DNA from: Peromyscus leucopus
Lineage: Eukaryota; Chordata; Mammalia; Rodentia; Cricetidae
Assembly: GCF_004664715.2 (NCBI RefSeq)
Contig: NC_051086.1
Coordinates: forward strand, 69,247,486 to 69,311,485
Direction of reading: 5' to 3'
DNA length: 64,000 nucleotides
Below are positions 42,181-52,819 of this stretch, piece after piece (the stretch's first letter is position 1; each line of letters opens with the position of its first letter). The position numbers were made by a program, and so were the translations under genes. A model generated the notes under the pieces. The model was not told the origin of the DNA and did not search any database. It saw nothing but the letters and a program-made list of their open reading frames with translations.

Positions 42181-42360
42181 TGACTTTATGTGTTTTTGTA
42201 CACCACTTGTGTCCCTAGCACCCATGGAGGTAGGGCATTAAGTCCTCTGGAACTGGATGTATAGACAGTTCTGAGTTGACATGTGGGTGCTGGCAATCAA
42301 ACCCAGGTTCTCTGGAAAAACAGTCAGTGCTCTTAACCACTGAGCCATCTCTCTAGCCCC
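42181..42360 (-). repeat. B3-family SINE
   Basis: Antisense: 'catgtgggtgctggcaatc', 'cagtgctcttaaccactgag', 'ccatctctctagcccc'. Confidence 0.85.
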
Positions 42361-42512
42361 GTTTGTTTGTTTGTTTGTTTGTTTGTTTGTTTTTTAAGAC
42401 AAGATCTTTCTATGTAGCCTGGGCTGCCCTTGAACTTGTGATCCTTTTGTCTCTGACTCCCAAGTGCTGGGATTGCTAGAGGATGCCACCATGCTAGTCC
42501 CCAAATTGTGGC
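42361..42512 (-). repeat. (GTTT)n tract plus B1 SINE
   Basis: Eight GTTT units at 42,361-42,392 form the tail of an antisense B1 (aagacaagatctttctatg, ttgaacttgtgatcc, aagtgctgggattg). Confidence 0.8.
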
Positions 42513-42699
42513 TCTTCTATGAACAAGCCTACTAATGAGCCTGTCCCAGCTGCCTTTCTAAATTGTTCAGACCACTGAGAAGTTGCTGAGGATTGAACAC
42601 ACAGCCTCGTGTATACTCTCCTGCCAGTCTATACCTTCAGTTGCAATATCAGCTTTTTAATTGACGTCCAGCCCAGAATCTTTTCCACATTCTTAGTAA

Positions 42700-42955
42700 T
42701 TGTCCTCTTGGAGTTGGTTGAATTGTGTCCTTTCAAAAAGATATATCCATGTCCCAAATCCTGGGACCTGTGAAGGTGACCTTATTTTCAAATAGGGACT
42801 TTTGTAGATATAATCAAAACTAAAGATGTCAAGATGATATTATCCTGGAATTAAAGAGGGCCTCAGAGCTAATGACTGTGTCCTTTGAAGGTCACAAAGG
42901 CAGACCCACACAGAGGAGGGTACCGGGGAGACACAGGCAGAGCTAGAAGTGATTT
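42700..42955. repeat. old mammalian interspersed repeat, unnamed
   Basis: Contains a known repeat-like order: 'gaattgtgtcctttcaaaaa', 'gacctgtgaaggtgacctta', 'caaatagggacttttgtag'. I recognise the consensus but not its family name. Confidence 0.5.
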
Positions 42956-42960
42956 TTTTT

Positions 42961-43037
42961 CCCAGAGCTGAGGACTGAATCCAGGGCCTTGCACTTGCTA
43001 GGCAAGCGCTCTACCACTGAGCTAAATCCCCAACCCC
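42961..43037 (-). repeat. ID SINE
   Basis: Antisense ID (BC1/tRNA-Ala derived): 'ccagggccttgcacttgc', 'taggcaagcgctctaccac', 'tgagctaaatccccaacccc'. Near consensus. Confidence 0.9.
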
Positions 43038-43047
43038 TAGAAGTGAT

Positions 43048-43215
43048 TTTTTTTTTTTTTTTTTTTGGTTTTTCGAGACAGGGTTTCTTTGTGTAGCTTT
43101 GCGCCTTTCCTGGAACTCACTTGGTAGCCCAGGCTGGCCTCGAACTCACAGAGATCCGCCTGGCTCTGCCTCCCGAGTGCTGGGATTAAAGGCGTGCGCC
43201 ACCACCGCCCAGCGT
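43048..43215 (-). repeat. B1 SINE, full length and young
   Basis: Poly-T, 'cgagacagggtttctttgtg', 'tagctttgcgcctttcctgg', ending 'gcgtgcgccaccaccgccc'. This is the diagnostic cricetid-type B1. Confidence 0.97.
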
Positions 43216-43244
43216 GATTTTTTAATTAACTTTTTTTTTTTCAT

Positions 43245-43428
43245 TTTGTTTTTTTTATGTGCATTGATTTTTTTTTTTTGACCTGCCTATGTGTCTATGT
43301 GAGGGTATTGGGTCCCCTGGAACTGGAGTAACAGTTGTGAGCTACCATGTGGGTGCTGGGAATTGAACTCAGGACCTCTGGAAGAGCAGTCGGTGCTCTT
43401 AACCTCTGAGCCATCTCTCCAGTCCCCT
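43245..43428 (-). repeat. B3-family SINE
   Basis: Antisense: 'gtgagctaccatgtgggtgc', 'gaattgaactcaggacctc', 'gagccatctctccagtcccc'. Confidence 0.9.
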
Positions 43429-43439
43429 CTTCCAGCTTT

Positions 43440-44300
43440 CTTAACCTGGACTGCAAGGCTCACACACAGAAGTCCGAATGGATGCTTGTTGACTTAGTGG
43501 ATGGCGGAGCATTATTGTTTCCCTGATGTGCCAGTCCTGGCTCTCTCTACCTTAGGTCTAGAAAATTCTGTGAAAAATAAAAGCATAGGTCCCTACAAAG
43601 ACTTGGACACAGATGTTCACAGAAGGCCGCCCGCAGGTGAATGAACAAATTATCCAGTCCATCTGCATAGTGGGATTACCACATACCGGCAAGAAACTGG
43701 TCCACCTCGCAGCAGGAGAGAAGGCCGAGGTCATGCGGAAGTGAACAGGAGCCAGACACAAAGGAATACATACCATGTGGGCTGTTTGCCTGAAGTTCCC
43801 CACCACGCAAATTGGGCTCCAACGGCAGGGAGATCAGAGGCGGTCTAGGGATTGGGAGAGCAGGGTTGACTGCGAAGGGACATGAGGAGACGCCTGGGCA
43901 GAGGCTGAGGAACGACTCTGTAGAATCCGCTCCCATGTGCATCCTTGGAATGGACCAAGCTTCCGCTCCTTTGGCCTGAGGACTCCAGGCTCATCTAGGA
44001 AGCCCACAGACTGAGAATGGTAAGTAGAAGGGTAGGTGGAGAAACTGGCTTTTGTTTACTGGGGACAGAAGGAGCCACGGCATCCCTTACACTGCAGGCA
44101 GCCATTTTGTTCTCATGAGTAAAGCCCATCCACCCAGAGATGTGTGTTGATGGTAGAGAGACAGTGAGGGAAAGAGTGAGTCATAGCCAGAAGTCACTTG
44201 GCAGTGCAGAGTCAGCAGCTAAAGCCTCTGTGAAGACTGGTGGAAGGCGCCCAGATGACAGGCTTTTGGCAGGGGGACAAATATTCAGATTTTTTCCCAC
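43440..44300. other. gene-free unique DNA
   Basis: No supported gene or repeat seen. Short frames only. Confidence 0.5.
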
Positions 44301-44312
44301 TAACTACCCCCA

Positions 44313-44400
44313 ACCCTTGAGTACTGGGGATTGAATTTGGAACCTTGTGTAAGCTAGACAAGCATTCCACCAGGAAACTGCCCTTAGCCCAGGATTTCAT
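44313..44400 (-). repeat. ID-like SINE, degenerate
   Basis: Antisense ID pattern: 'gtactggggattgaatttgg', 'taagctagacaagcattcc'. Confidence 0.55.
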
Positions 44401-44667
44401 GTCTTTGATGTCCTCCTCTCCCATAGAAGAGGACAACTGTCCTCTATGTGCATGTCAGAGACCAGATTTTAAAGCCGCCAGTTAGAACATCACCCGATGA
44501 AGGATTCCTGAATTGATGTGTAGTGTTTTGAAGCCTTCCATCTGTGTGGTTCCCTCAGTTACAACTTCAACCAATGGCAAATGGGAAACATCTGGGAGAA
44601 AAATGTGTCTACACCGAACATATTCTGCCTTGACCCTTATCATTACTCGGTACACAGTCCAGGGTAA

Positions 44668-44792
44668 TAAAGCTGGGTGTGGTGGTGCACGTTTGCAGAA
44701 CTTGGGAGGCTGAGGCAGGCGGAAAGTGAGTTTAAGGTCAGTCTGGGCTGCATGGTAAGACCCTATCTCAAAAGGCGAAATAAAAATAAACC
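44668..44792 (+). repeat. B1-type SINE
   Basis: 'agctgggtgtggtggtgcac', 'gaggctgaggcaggcgg', 'ggtaagaccctatctcaaaa', short A-rich tail. Confidence 0.8.
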
Positions 44793-44795
44793 AAA

Positions 44796-45100
44796 GGACT
44801 GGAGAGATGGTGGTTAAGAGCGCTTGGCGGGCGGTGGTGGTGTATGCCTTTAGTCCCAGCACTCGGGAGGCAGAGCCAGGCGGATCTCTGTAAGTTCGAG
44901 GCCAGCCTGGTCTACAGCGTGAGATCCAGGACAGGCACCAAAACAACACAGAGAAACCCTGTCTCGGAGATCCCAGCATGTGGCAGTTCACAGATGCCCG
45001 TAATTCCAGACCCAAAGGATCTGATGACCACCTCTGGACTTTGTGGTCACCCACATATACATGTGCACATGCACACGCATACTTATAAAGTATGAAAAAA
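44796..45100 (+). repeat. B2/B3 SINE split by a B1 insertion
   Basis: A B2/B3 head (ggactggagagatggtggtt, to about 44,825) is interrupted by a full B1 (about 44,826-44,967: gcgggcggtggtggtgtatg to gaaaccctgtctc). The B2/B3 body then resumes (cagcatgtggcagttcacag, to about 45,100). Confidence 0.8.
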
Positions 45101-45109
45101 ATCCAAGCC

Positions 45110-45890
45110 CTCACAGTAATTTACGCAGTACCCACATTGTCATAGGGAGCATAAGCAATGCAGATTCATTAGAGGTGTACACAAGAGATGTGTAGGATCC
45201 CTGCAAATATGGCCCCATTCTATATAAGATACTGGGCATTGTAGATCTGGGTGTCTCTGAGACCCTGGAGTAAGTCTCTATTGTAGAATGCAGCTTTCCC
45301 AGCAAAACAGCTCTTGTCTCCATTAGCTGGGCTGTGCCTGCTGGCATGTGTCCATCGTGAGGCTTCTTGACGGCTGGCATCCTCTCGAGCAGCTGAGTGT
45401 GACTCACTGCATCCACACCTGAGAGTCCAGCCACTCCTGCCAGCCATTTGTATGCAGCCCTGCCAAGACTGCACTGGCCTGCATTGGGTGGGGGCGGGGT
45501 AGGTGTCTCGGGAGGTGTTAGATGCAAAGGCTGGGGAGGTTACCAGAAGGAGGCTCCATCTCTGCAGCTGTGAGGAAGCCATCCGCTGAGTGGGGCGGAG
45601 ACTTTCCAGTGTGGCTGCTTGGGGATCACCTGCTCTCCTCTCACTGGGCCCTGTAAGGAGTGGAGTCACACTAACTCAGTGATCCCCTAAAATGATACTT
45701 CGGTGGGTCATTGGAACCTTAGGAGGAGAGGGTAGACATTGTTTACACCTTCCCAGGTAAGGAGTGTCCTCAACAGTTCCCTACGGATACCAAGGGACAG
45801 TGTGTAAGTAAGTCAACTCATAGTATGGATGGATGAAATTACTTCCCTGGAAAAGAGTACAAGTAAGATAGATATCACGCCAGACCATCT
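45110..45890. other. gene-free DNA with unexplained long frames
   Basis: Two overlapping minus-strand frames of 138 and 149 codons lie at 45,111-45,669. I recognise no family, and they show no promoter, splice or repeat context. They are most likely chance frames. Confidence 0.4.
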
Positions 45891-45894
45891 AGAG

Positions 45895-46125
45895 CAATGG
45901 TTCTAACCGGGGTGGGATGTGGTCCCCCAAGGGACATTTGACTGTGTTTGGAGACATATTTGGTTTTCACAACCAGAGGCAGAGGCTGCTTCCGGCATCT
46001 AGAGGGTAGAGGCCAGGGATCATGCTGAACTTCCTGTAATACACAGGACGCCCCCACCACATAGGATCAGCACCCCAAACTCACATGGGCGTCAAGATTG
46101 ACAGTGTTGCGCTTGAGAACCCCTG
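45895..46125 (+). mobile_element. MER20 hAT-Charlie DNA transposon remnant
   Basis: Runs from caatggttctaaccgggg through 'aagggacatttgactgtg', 'ttggagacatatttggtttt' and 'tctagagggtagaggcc' to gcttgagaacccctg. These match the MER20 order with inverted ends. It is an old non-autonomous eutherian element without coding capacity. Confidence 0.8.
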
Positions 46126-46284
46126 GCTCTTGGGTGCTGCACAGGCCCCTGGGGGTCAGTCCTGGCATGGGTGTTCCCACACTCCTATGGTGGTCTTGGC
46201 CTTGATGTTGCTGTTAGTGAAGAGGAGATCCAGTCTCCTCCGCTAGTTGTTTCTTCCGCTCTTTCCCCTCTCCCTGCCCCTCTC

Positions 46285-46452
46285 CTTGTTCTTGTGTTGG
46301 GGATTGAACCCCACTTCTTTCTTTCTTTGTTTTCAAGACAGGGTTTCTCTGTGTAGCTTTGCGCCTGTCCTGGATCTCGCTCTGTAGACCAGGCTGGCCT
46401 CGAACTCACAGAGATCCGTCTGCCTCTGCCTCCCGAGTGAACCCTACTTCTT
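46285..46452 (-). repeat. 5'-truncated B1 with visible target duplication inside an ID-like remnant
   Basis: The B1 at 46,320-46,438 (ttgcgcctgtcctggatctc, ending cctcccgagt) is flanked by gaaccccacttctt (46,306-46,319) and gaaccctacttctt (46,439-46,452), a 14-bp duplication with one mismatch. The pol III end of the B1 is missing. The host sequence (gttggggattgaacc) looks like an ID/B4 remnant. Confidence 0.85.
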
Positions 46453-47309
46453 GCATATGCTACACAAACCCACCAGCTGCATTTCCTTCTTTATAGACAG
46501 ATGCAGAGACAACTGCCTCAGAAGAGCTTCTCGGGTCTCTCCCCAGGCCTGGAAAGAGGTCCTGAGGGAGGAGTATCTTCCCCAGAAGAGACCGTGTACA
46601 GCCTGGTGTACGGGGAGAGTTCCGTTCAGAGGAAAGGCTGACTGCTTCAGACTGGTCTCCTCCTCCATTGCCTTCTTTGTATTTAGCACATAGGCTCCCA
46701 GCCTGCCTCAGAGGCCTGTTGTGCGCCTCAGGGGGGATGAAGGATGTTGTGGTGAGGGAGGTAGAAAACATAAAGATTGAAAACATCAGCTGCCAAGCAT
46801 CGCCATGGGTGCCGGCACAAGGTTCCCGGGTGGCTGGGCAGGTTGCAAGGTCATTTTGAACCAAGAGAACAGACACGATAACCCATTCTGTGCTCGCCGT
46901 CCCTGTAGTGACAGAGACCAGTTACAGAGTTCCAGTGTGACCAGTCCAGAGAGGAGCAGCAGGCTGGCCACTGCTGGGCAGCAGGTGGAGCCTTATGCTT
47001 GAGGATGCTGGTCTGCTTTCTAGCCCCCAAAAGGCACAGGGAGCTGAGGTGTGTGGTCAGGACACCTCCCCTGTGGAGGTGAGAGTCGCGAGAAGGGTTG
47101 GAGCAGTTAGGGCCTGCATTCATGGCCACATGCTGACTGATCAATGGGGGTGGGGGGGTAAGGAGGTGGTGGGGGTGGTGGACGGGGAGCTGGGAAGCCA
47201 TGAAGATACTTTCAGTTGTGGTTTTAGAAGTATTAGTGTTTTTATTTTCTTGTGAAGTGGTTCTGGAATCTTCACGTGCCTCCAAACATTTCTTTTTACC
47301 CTTTTCAAT

Positions 47310-47548
47310 GTGTTTTAAACATATTTTAACATTTAAAATATTATTTTTATTTATGTATATGCATGTCTGTGAATGTATGCTACATGTGTGCAAGTTCCCA
47401 CAGAGGCCAGAAGAGGGCATCTGGTACCCTGGACAGGAGCCACAGGCAGTTTTGAGCTGTCAGATATGGGCCCTAGGAACCAAACTTGGGTCCCCCAAAA
47501 GAGCAGGGAATGCTTTTAAACACTGAGCCACCTCTCCAACACCCCCGG
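47310..47548 (-). repeat. B2/B3-family SINE
   Basis: Antisense: 'gaggccagaagagggcatc', 'ccctaggaaccaaacttggg', 'actgagccacctctccaac'. Confidence 0.8.
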
Positions 47549-47579
47549 CCCCAATGTGTTATTGTTGGGGGCTGCTTTT

Positions 47580-47735
47580 TTGGTTTTTTTTTTTTTTTTT
47601 TTTTGAGTCAGGGTCTCACTATGTAGCTTGGCTGGCCTGGAACTCTCTATGTAAAGCATGCTGGCTTGAAATCACAGAGCTCCATCTCCTCTGCCTCATG
47701 AATGCTGGGATTAAAGATGTGCCCCTTACTTTTTA
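47580..47735 (-). repeat. B1 SINE
   Basis: Poly-T (about 22), 'gagtcagggtctcactatg', 'aactctctatgtaaagc', 'tgaatgctgggattaaag'. Confidence 0.85.
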
Positions 47736-47840
47736 TCTTATAATGCTTTTGTGTAAATTAGCAAAAATTTGGATTGACTGAGAATAAAGCATGTGTTGTA
47801 ACAAAATGAAATACCCAATAGTGAAGAACTACAGGAACAC

Positions 47841-47841
<1 letters not shown>

Positions 47842-47889
<48 letters not shown>
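47842..47889. repeat. (CA)n microsatellite
   Basis: About 24 CA units. Confidence 0.97.
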
Positions 47890-47890
<1 letters not shown>

Positions 47891-47954
47891 GAGTTTTAAT
47901 ACCTCAGGAGTTTGAAACTTTCTAATTATTTATGTATTCAATGATTTGCTTTGT

Positions 47955-48125
47955 GATTCCAGGGAGAGACAGATTCTAGGGCCTAGTGTATGTTAGGCAA
48001 GTGTTCTGTCTCTGGGCTATATGCCCCCGGCCTTGTTTCCTTTCTGTCTGTCTGTCTGTCTGTCTTTACCTTTGTAGCCTTATGCATGCTAAGCAAGCAT
48101 TCTACCACTGAGCTGCCTCAGGTCT
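47955..48125 (-). repeat. two ID-like SINE remnants flanking a (TCTG)n tract
   Basis: 47,955-48,035 (gggcctagtgtatgttaggc) and 48,065-48,125 (ttatgcatgctaagcaagc, accactgagctgcc) are antisense ID-like. Between them at 48,043-48,065 are about five TCTG units. Confidence 0.6.
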
Positions 48126-48224
48126 TCGTCATTTATTTTCACACTTGATCTTTGACTACGATTTTCTCTGCATGCCCACGTGTGTTAGAAGTAGTGATGC
48201 AGTGTCACGCTGTTGCCCAGAAGT

Positions 48225-48310
48225 CAGCAGTGTGGGCCTTGGGCTGCTTTTCAACTTTTCTTCAGCTTTAGTTTGTCATCTGTAAAGGGAGGGTAATAGT
48301 CACATTTTAC
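48225..48310 (+). repeat. MIR fragment
   Basis: Sense MIR order: 'gtgtgggccttgggctgc', 'agctttagtttgtcatctg', 'aaagggagggtaatag'. Confidence 0.5.
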
Positions 48311-48734
48311 ACAAGGGACACAGAAGCCAGCCGGAAGAGCACTTAATGGCCAAAGATAGAATAACTCGGGTAACAGAATAAATACCAATGTACCGGACTA
48401 TAAGTCAAAGGCTAAAAGATTATCCAAGGCTACACTGCTGTAAACAAGTGACCAGAAAGACAGTCATGACGGAGAATTCCAAACGTCTGCACAGCCTTCC
48501 TTCATACAAGGAGGCAGACTCACTCTCTCACCTTTGGGCTGTGCACAGTGACATCTTCCGATGACAGCGATGTCGAAGCAGGTGCAAGCCTGGCAGAGGG
48601 TGGCACTGTCAGGCTCTCAGACTTTCACTAGGAGGGGGAAATGATGCATCTCTTCCGGGATCTTCTTCCCTCAAAACGCAACAGAGATCAAGCAAAATCC
48701 CCAACCAAGGGATATCCTCCAAAATATGTGGCCA

Positions 48735-48895
48735 GCACTCTAAAATTGTCAAGGTCATCACACTGTGCACTTGGGAGGTGGAGATAAGAGGGGCAGAAGT
48801 TCAAGGTCATCCTCAGTTTTATAGGGAGTTGGAGGTCAGCCTGGGCCACATGAGATCCTGCCTCAAAACAATCAAAAGAAAAAAAAAATCAAAAA
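48735..48895 (+). repeat. B1-type SINE, diverged
   Basis: 'gtgcacttgggaggtgg', 'gaagttcaaggtcatcctc', 'ggtcagcctgggccacatg', then an A-rich tail. Confidence 0.6.
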
Positions 48896-48977
48896 CAAGA
48901 CAATCTGAGAGACTGTTAGAGGCAAGAGGAGCCCAAGGAGACATGGTCACTCAATAAGTGGTCTCTTGGGCAGGAGG

Positions 48978-49536
48978 TTTTGGAATATTTGTGTCCACTG
49001 TGCGAAGATGTGTCACTGTGATTAGTTTAATAAGGGGCTGAATAGCCAGCAGCTAGGCAGGAGAGATTAGGCAGGACTTCCAGGCAGAGAGAGGAACTCG
49101 GGATGAATCTAGGTGCTCCAGAGACACCAGCAAGACACTGAAGAAGTTGGACATACAGTATAGAGGAGAGGTAACAGCCACGTGGCAGAGTGAGGATTAA
49201 TAAAAACAGGTTAAGTGGGCCGGGCGGTGGTGGCGGACGCCTTTAATCCCAGCACTCGGGAGGCAGAGGCAGGTGGATCTCTGTGAGTTCGAGGCCAGCC
49301 TGGGCTACCAAGTGAGTCCCAGGAAAGGCGCAAAGCTACACAGAGAAACCCTGTCTCGAAAAATCAAAAACAAAACAAAACAAAACAAAAAAAAAAAAAA
49401 AACAGGTTAAGTGATAAGAGCTAGTTGGGGAAAAGCCTAAGCTATGGCCAAGCTTTCATAATTGATAAGAAGCCTCTATGTCATTATTTGGGAGCTGGCG
49501 GTCCCCAAGAGAAAGTCCAACAAAAAGTTTGCTACA
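48978..49536 (+). mobile_element. solo LTR of a rodent endogenous retrovirus, with an inserted B1
   Basis: I recognise this order from rodent solo LTRs: start near ttttggaatatttgtgtcc, 'gtgtcactgtgattagttta', 'ggcaggacttccaggcagag', 'gtcattatttgggagctggc', end gctaca. No retroviral coding sequence is attached. I cannot name the family with certainty. A B1 interrupts it (next entry). Confidence 0.7.
49202..49413 (+). repeat. young B1 inserted in the LTR, with target duplication
   Basis: The B1 body at 49,218-49,397 (ggccgggcggtggtggcgg to an AAAC/poly-A tail) is flanked by aaaaacaggttaagtg at 49,202-49,217 and 49,398-49,413. The 16 matching bases include some A-tail ambiguity. Confidence 0.93.
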
Positions 49537-49638
49537 GTAGGATACAGAGAGAGAAGGAGCATGGTTAACTTTGTGTACCGTCTACAATTTATTTTAAAAT
49601 TAGGTTTATCTTTAGTGTCCCCAAATCTTTATCATGTG

Positions 49639-49639
<1 letters not shown>

Positions 49640-49718
<79 letters not shown>

Positions 49719-49721
49719 TGT
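49640..49721. repeat. (CT)n(GT)n compound microsatellite
   Basis: About 31 CT units followed by about 10 GT units. Confidence 0.97.
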
Positions 49722-49858
49722 GCATGCACACATGTGCCCATGCACCATGTCACCCATAGAGGTCAGAGGACAAGTTTGTAAATCAGTTCTCTTCTTCCAC
49801 ATGTGTGAGTTCCAGGAATCAAACTCAGATGGCCAAGCTTGTGTGGAAAGCACCTTTA

Positions 49859-50567
49859 TATAAATAGATGGTTCTTTCCCAACTGCCAGCTCCCAAAACC
49901 ACTCAGAGGCTTAATATTAATTATAAATGCTTGGCCAATAGCTCAGGCTTGTTACTAGCTAACTCTTATGTAGTTGGAATTTTCTCCAGTCCTGCCTGGC
50001 CCATGGTCAAGACAAATCTCTCTCACCCACCAGTCCTGCAGCCACTCAGACCCAAATACACACACACAGGCTAATATTATTTTAAACTGCTCAGCCATTA
50101 GCTCAGGCCTACCACTGACTAGCTCTTACACTTAAACTCAGCCCATTTCTGTTAATCTATATGTGACACATGTTCCATGGCTTTACCTGTGTGCCTGTTA
50201 CATGTTGCTCCCTGCATGGTGGGCTGGCATCTCCTGACTCAGCCTTCCTCTTCCTAAAATTCTCTTCTCTGCTTGTCCTGCCTATACTTCCTGCCTGGCT
50301 ACTGGCCAGTCAGCACTTTATTTATACAGAGCGATATCCACAGCACTCTTACACTTAAGTTAAACCATAATTCTTATCTATGTTTAGCCACGTGACTTGG
50401 TACCTTTTCTCAGTACAACATTTTCACCTTGCTTCTCTGCTTTTGCCAGCAACTCTCTTACTCTTCCAAAGTTCTCAGTCTCTTCCTGACCAGCCACTGG
50501 CCAATCAGCTTTTTATTAGTCAATGAAAGTAATACATATTCATAGTGTCGGAAAAGATTGTTCCCCA
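49859..50567 (-). mobile_element. outer LTR-like element inserted in B3
   Basis: On the minus strand it starts TGGGGAACAATC. It carries blocks shared with its inner relative: the left arm 'ccactcagaggcttaatatt', 'ttggccaatagctcagg', and the right arm 'cactggccaatcagcttttt', 'aatacatattcatagtg'. The inner copy at 49,969-50,345 splits it. It has no coding sequence. Family name uncertain. Confidence 0.65.
49969..50345 (-). mobile_element. inner solo LTR (377 bp) with 6-bp target duplication
   Basis: Begins TGTAGTTGG and ends CCACAGCA on the plus strand, so it has TG...CA termini. It is flanked by ctctta on both sides (49,963-49,968 and 50,346-50,351). A 6-bp duplication with TG/CA ends is typical of a retroviral LTR. 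On the minus strand, near its start, it has tataaataaag, compatible with a TATA/poly(A) signal. Confidence 0.88.
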
Positions 50568-50899
50568 GCACCTTTACCTGCCATACCATCTTGCTGGCCA
50601 CCCCAAAGTCTTGTAATGGGAAGTCCCTAGTTAGATTTTATAGCTGCTGCTATCTGGATTGCCTCTCTCTAGAACGCCCAGCCCTTGAGTGGATGTAGGG
50701 TTTGGCATGGATGTGCCAGATGTCAGGGCTTTGCTGAAATGCTGGGTCACATCTCAGTTCTTTCAAGGTTCGGAGAGCAGGATGGTGTCACAGACCTTGG
50801 GCTACTGCAGGAGCAGTTGGTGGAAGGTGAGTTGTCCAGGGCTTGAAGATGTGGGGTGCAGCCCTAATCTTACTGTCCGGGCTCCTCCTGAACTGTACA

Positions 50900-51480
50900 C
50901 TGTCCCTGACTCACAGTTGTTTGCGGGGCGTTTACCCACCAACCCCACAGCTCCCCAGAGTTGTCTTGAGTGCGAGCAGCAGAAAATATTAGATAGAAGG
51001 ATTTAGATTGTGGAGATGAACAGATAGAAAATAAAGGATAGCCTCGAGAGGGCCTGGAACCTATTCCAACAGGCCCCGACTGTCTCTGCCCCAGGGTTTT
51101 TATAGAGACACCAAGGGGTGGAGCAAAAGACCTCCTCCCCCAGCACAGCCAAGTGCAGACCATCTCAGACACCTGCACTCAGGCCTGTGGTCCTAATCAT
51201 CCTCTATGCAGACCTGCTGGGTAAAGCCACGAGGAACCCGAGAATGGGCTCCTACAGTTGTTTTAATTTGGGGACACAGAGTCTGTCCTTTGGGGTTTTC
51301 TGGGACAGAACTGCAGGTGGTAGGTTGATGTGACACACAGACAATCTCTCCCAAACAACCTGGTTGAAGGTGGGGCTGGTTCATCTGGTTCATCACAGGC
51401 CAGAACCCTGTGCAGATCCGCCAGGCATCTCGGGGAGAGATTTGTGTTTGTCTTCCCATCCCTGTCCTCACTGATGGGAC
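50900..51480 (-). mobile_element. possible LTR/retroelement remnant
   Basis: Contains 'gcagcagaaaatattagata', 'gaaaataaaggatagcctcg' and 'gggtttttatagagacacc' in an order that resembles rodent retroelement flanks. Weak recognition only, with no termini defined. Confidence 0.3.
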
Positions 51481-51977
51481 TCTCCGTGCTGGTGCCTTCT
51501 GCTTAGTCAGGTTCAGAAAGGGTAAACATTTCTCTTTAAGAGAGATGGCACATTCACTAGTGTATGTAGGGGATTAATGTTAGCTACTGTTTGTCATTAT
51601 GCTTCCTGCTTCAATTTTTCTTATCCACATAGCATCTACTCACTACCGAAAATTTACAAATGAGTCAAAGAAAAACAAAAGAACAAAAGAGAAATCAGCG
51701 AGCCTCCCATGAAGAGACGCCTGTCAGTCACACCTCCTTATGGATCCCTGCAGAGGTAAAATGAATTTCTCATAAAACTCCAATCATTCTGTACATTAGC
51801 TTGGTGAATGGCCATAATTTAGGTTGTTCATACATTATTTGGTTTTCTAATTGTTTCTTCTTTTTGCTCTTACAAAGAGCCAACCAGTGTGTCTAGCCTT
51901 TTGACACTGTGGCATGACCTTGTCATCTATAAGTTCAAGCTGGAGAACCTAGCAATCCAGTTACCAATACAAAACAA

Positions 51978-51979
<2 letters not shown>

Positions 51980-52026
<47 letters not shown>
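51980..52026. repeat. (AT)n microsatellite
   Basis: About 23 AT units, followed by alternating ATGT/ACAT sequence. Confidence 0.97.
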
Positions 52027-52035
<9 letters not shown>

Positions 52036-52269
52036 ATAAACATACATATGTATGGCTTTTCTCCCTATATGTATGTAAATTTATCATGTTCTGTTACCTG
52101 GTACACTAACTAGGAAGAAACCGGAAACAGCCCTGAGCAGTTGAAGAAGCTCATCACCAATGCTTAATATACGCACAGAGTAGAGCCACCACTCGGTCCA
52201 AATGACACACTTGGAAATGCGATGGTTCTATGCAGGGAATGGAGAAAGCCCTGAGCGAGTGGGAACCTG

Positions 52270-52725
52270 AGTCAGTGTGTGTTGTTGACATGAGCCAGGC
52301 ATGTCAAGGACTGCAGAGGCTCGGACCCTTGAGGAATGGCAAAGCCAAGGGTGGGTGTTGAGAGTGTGTGCAGAAAATGTCCGCCATAGCTTCCTCTCCC
52401 CAGATGTTTATGGCCTGAAAACTGCTCCCCTGTAGAGGTGGCTCCTCCCCACACCTGTCTCCTTGATCCACTGCACGCCATAAACCCTGTGTAATACCCC
52501 ACTCCTTGTTCAGTGATATGCACTAACCCTGCCTCTCTCCTCAGCTCTATATAATAAACGTGCTGAGCTTCCGGGATGCTGCACTCTCTCCGTCAGAAAC
52601 TGAAATCCACCTGACTCCCAGCTTTCTGTCTGTATGTCCATCTGTCTGTCTTTTCTTCATTCCCTCACTACCCCAGTCAGAGAAGGTCCGTCTCTCCCTG
52701 GACATGGTGCAAGGACACAACAGTT
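52270..52725 (+). mobile_element. probable LTR with TATA/poly(A) signal
   Basis: Pyrimidine-rich U3-like DNA leads to 'cagctctatataataaacg', which combines a TATA-like word with AATAAA. A TCTG/CTCC-rich stretch follows, then 'acatggtgcaaggacacaac'. It is compatible with a solo LTR. Termini and family are not established. Confidence 0.45.
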
Positions 52726-52819
52726 GGATTTTACTAATTCTGTTTTTTTTTTTTTTGTAATTTAAAAAATATTTTTAAAAGCAGAGAATAAGAAATAGGA
52801 TCTGTAAATTTCCCTTAAA

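Larger units (their letters stand above)
49722..50600 (-). repeat. B3 SINE split by an LTR-like insertion
   Basis: The antisense B3 (catagaggtcagaggacaag, tccaggaatcaaactcag, ggaaagcaccttta) stops at 49,858. It resumes at 50,568 with the same gcaccttta, then cctgccataccatcttgctgg. The repeated 9 bases mark the insertion point. Confidence 0.8.

Noticed and set aside
45111..45669. Minus-strand frames of 138 and 149 codons
   Set aside because: They overlap each other in different frames and show no family, promoter or splice evidence.
49462..49863. 133-codon frame spanning the LTR end and CT/GT repeat
   Set aside because: It is composed of LTR edge, microsatellite and B3 sequence.
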